From Croceibacterium_A sp035555595 (GTDB lineage Bacteria; Pseudomonadota; Alphaproteobacteria; Sphingomonadales; Sphingomonadaceae), in NCBI GenBank assembly GCA_035555595.1, contig DATMGK010000048.1, positions 1 through 7,377 of the forward strand: DNA of 7,377 nucleotides, written 5' to 3'. Under the pieces are notes generated by a model. That model searched no databases. It worked only from the letters and a program-made list of their open reading frames with translations, and was not told the DNA's origin. This document shows, in pieces, positions 6,641 through 7,377 of the stretch. Position numbers and translations under genes: made by a program. Position 1 is the first letter of the stretch. Every line of letters begins with the position of its first letter.

Positions 6641-6689
6641 TGGCGCCGCCAGTGGTCGACAGAGGGGCCCAGCGTCAATTGAGGGAAAT

Positions 6690-6696
6690 GAGGGAG
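6690..6696 (+). promoter_or_regulatory. Ribosome binding site that fixes the TTG start of the response regulator
   Basis: GAGGGAG lies 7 bases before TTG at 6704. An identical GAGGGA core occurs at 6681-6686, too far upstream for this start. No ATG exists in frame between the stop at 6689-6691 and the receiver domain, so the strong site plus TTG is the best explanation of the start. Confidence 0.65.
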
Positions 6697-6703
6697 CAAT
6701 ACT

Positions 6704-7377
6704 TTGTTACAATCGCCCGCGGCCAACGAGACCCCTGGGGCTCTGTTTGATGATCGGCCGAGCCATGTCGTAGTGGTGGAAGACGACGCGCCCCTGCGCG
6801 CGCTGGTCAGCCGTTTGTTACGTGAATGCGGCTATGAAGTGACTGGAGTGGGCGACGGGGCGGAACTGGACCAGCTGATTGGGCGAATTCAGGAACAACC
6901 GATCGACCTGATCCTGCTGGATATCATGCTGCCGGGTGAGGACGGGCTGTCCCTGTGCCGCAAGGTGCGCGAGACCAGCGCCGTGCCGATCATCGTGGTC
7001 AGCGCGCGGGGGCAGGAATCCGACCGTGTCACGGGTCTGGATACCGGCGCGGACGATTACATCGCCAAGCCGTTCGGGCGGCAGGAACTGCTGGCCAGGG
7101 TGCGGGCGGTTCTGCGCCGGGCAAAGACCGCGCATATCCCGCCAGAGGCGCTGGCAGCGGCGAAGTTCAGTTTTGGCGGATGGTCCTATCACGCGCGGCG
7201 CAAGGAACTGATCGCGCCTTCCGGGGCGGAGGTGATCCTGACCGCCGCCGAGTACGAGTTGTTGTTCACTCTGCTGCGCAATCCGCAACGGACGCTGAGC
7301 CGTGAGAGGCTGCTGGAGCTCTCCCGCGGCCGCATCAGCGACGCCAGCGACCGCAGCATCGACGTGCTGGTCAGCCG
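6704..7377 (+). CDS. OmpR-family two-component response regulator (3' end outside window)
   Basis: At least 224 residues are present; the gene continues past the right edge and has no stop in the window. It is a cytoplasmic DNA-binding regulator activated by phosphorylation from a sensor kinase. After about 20 extra N-terminal residues comes the receiver domain: strand 1 HVVVVEDD (acidic pocket Glu26-Asp28), phosphoacceptor Asp73 in LILLDIMLPGEDG, Ser100 in VVSARG, and Lys122 in YIAKPF. A short linker leads to an OmpR/PhoB winged-helix domain from about residue 155 (FSFGGWSYHARRKEL, LTAAEYELLFTLL, ELSRGR, then DRSIDVLVS), whose closing motif is like OmpR itself. The TTG at 6704 is chosen because GAGGGAG stands 7 bases upstream and the frame closes at 6689; the next in-frame start-like codon, the GTG at 6773, would cut into the first beta strand. 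It is divergent from the TonB receptor with a 104-base shared control region. A partner histidine kinase may follow outside the window. Family certain; target genes unknown. Confidence 0.92.
   Translation, partial: MLQSPAANETPGALFDDRPSHVVVVEDDAPLRALVSRLLRECGYEVTGVGDGAELDQLIGRIQEQPIDLILLDIMLPGEDGLSLCRKVRETSAVPIIVVSARGQESDRVTGLDTGADDYIAKPFGRQELLARVRAVLRRAKTAHIPPEALAAAKFSFGGWSYHARRKELIAPSGAEVILTAAEYELLFTLLRNPQRTLSRERLLELSRGRISDASDRSIDVLVS

Noticed and set aside
6673..6678. TTGACG on the minus strand as the receptor -35
   Set aside because: The bases 17 positions further along (CCACTG) do not resemble a -10 element.
6708..6713. TACAAT as a -10 element for the response regulator
   Set aside because: It lies inside the coding frame after the best start, and no -35-like hexamer stands at a suitable distance upstream.
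6688..6750. Short upstream ORF (ATG 6688 to TGA 6748-6750) overlapping the regulator start
   Set aside because: The GAGGGA before it is only one base from the ATG, too close for good initiation, and the 20-residue peptide has no notable feature.
6818..7288. 156-codon minus-strand open frame opposite the response regulator
   Set aside because: It is a shadow of the receiver and winged-helix coding sequence, whose motifs are all intact on the plus strand.

Overview
The window is ordinary-looking, GC-rich chromosomal DNA from an alphaproteobacterium. The protein styles (WGGVGTDAQHA-type glucose-6-phosphate isomerase, RhlE-type helicase with an Arg/Gly-rich tail, large CirA-like TonB receptor) suggest Sphingomonadales. 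That placement is inferred from protein style only; no rRNA or other marker is present. I see no phage, insertion sequence, CRISPR array or tRNA.

Layout from left to right. (1) The 3' end of pgi (glucose-6-phosphate isomerase) runs in from the left edge. (2) A small conserved-looking acidic-tailed protein of unknown function lies convergent to it and probably starts at TTG. (3) A gene-free stretch of about 400 bases holds a perfect 12-bp inverted repeat, a second smaller hairpin, and a good sigma70-type promoter very close to the next start codon. (4) A RhlE-type DEAD-box RNA helicase (481 aa) follows. After a 78-base gap that can fold over the ribosome binding site comes gor (glutathione reductase, 447 aa). 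(5) A strong bidirectional terminator separates gor from a convergent 804-aa TonB-dependent receptor that resembles the CirA catecholate/ferric siderophore receptor. (6) The receptor shares a 104-base divergent control region, containing a Fur-like site, with an OmpR-family response regulator that starts at TTG and is cut by the right edge.

Functionally there are three loosely connected parts: central carbon metabolism (pgi), RNA remodelling plus thiol redox homeostasis (helicase and gor, same strand and possibly co-transcribed), and iron or nutrient uptake beside a two-component regulator. The divergent arrangement makes it plausible, but not shown, that the regulator and/or Fur control the receptor.

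No clearly new biological system is visible. The most interesting signals are regulatory: a stem-loop that would pair with the gor Shine-Dalgarno, a near-leaderless promoter for the helicase, the Fur-like site between receptor and regulator, and the unexplained perfect inverted repeat upstream of the helicase.
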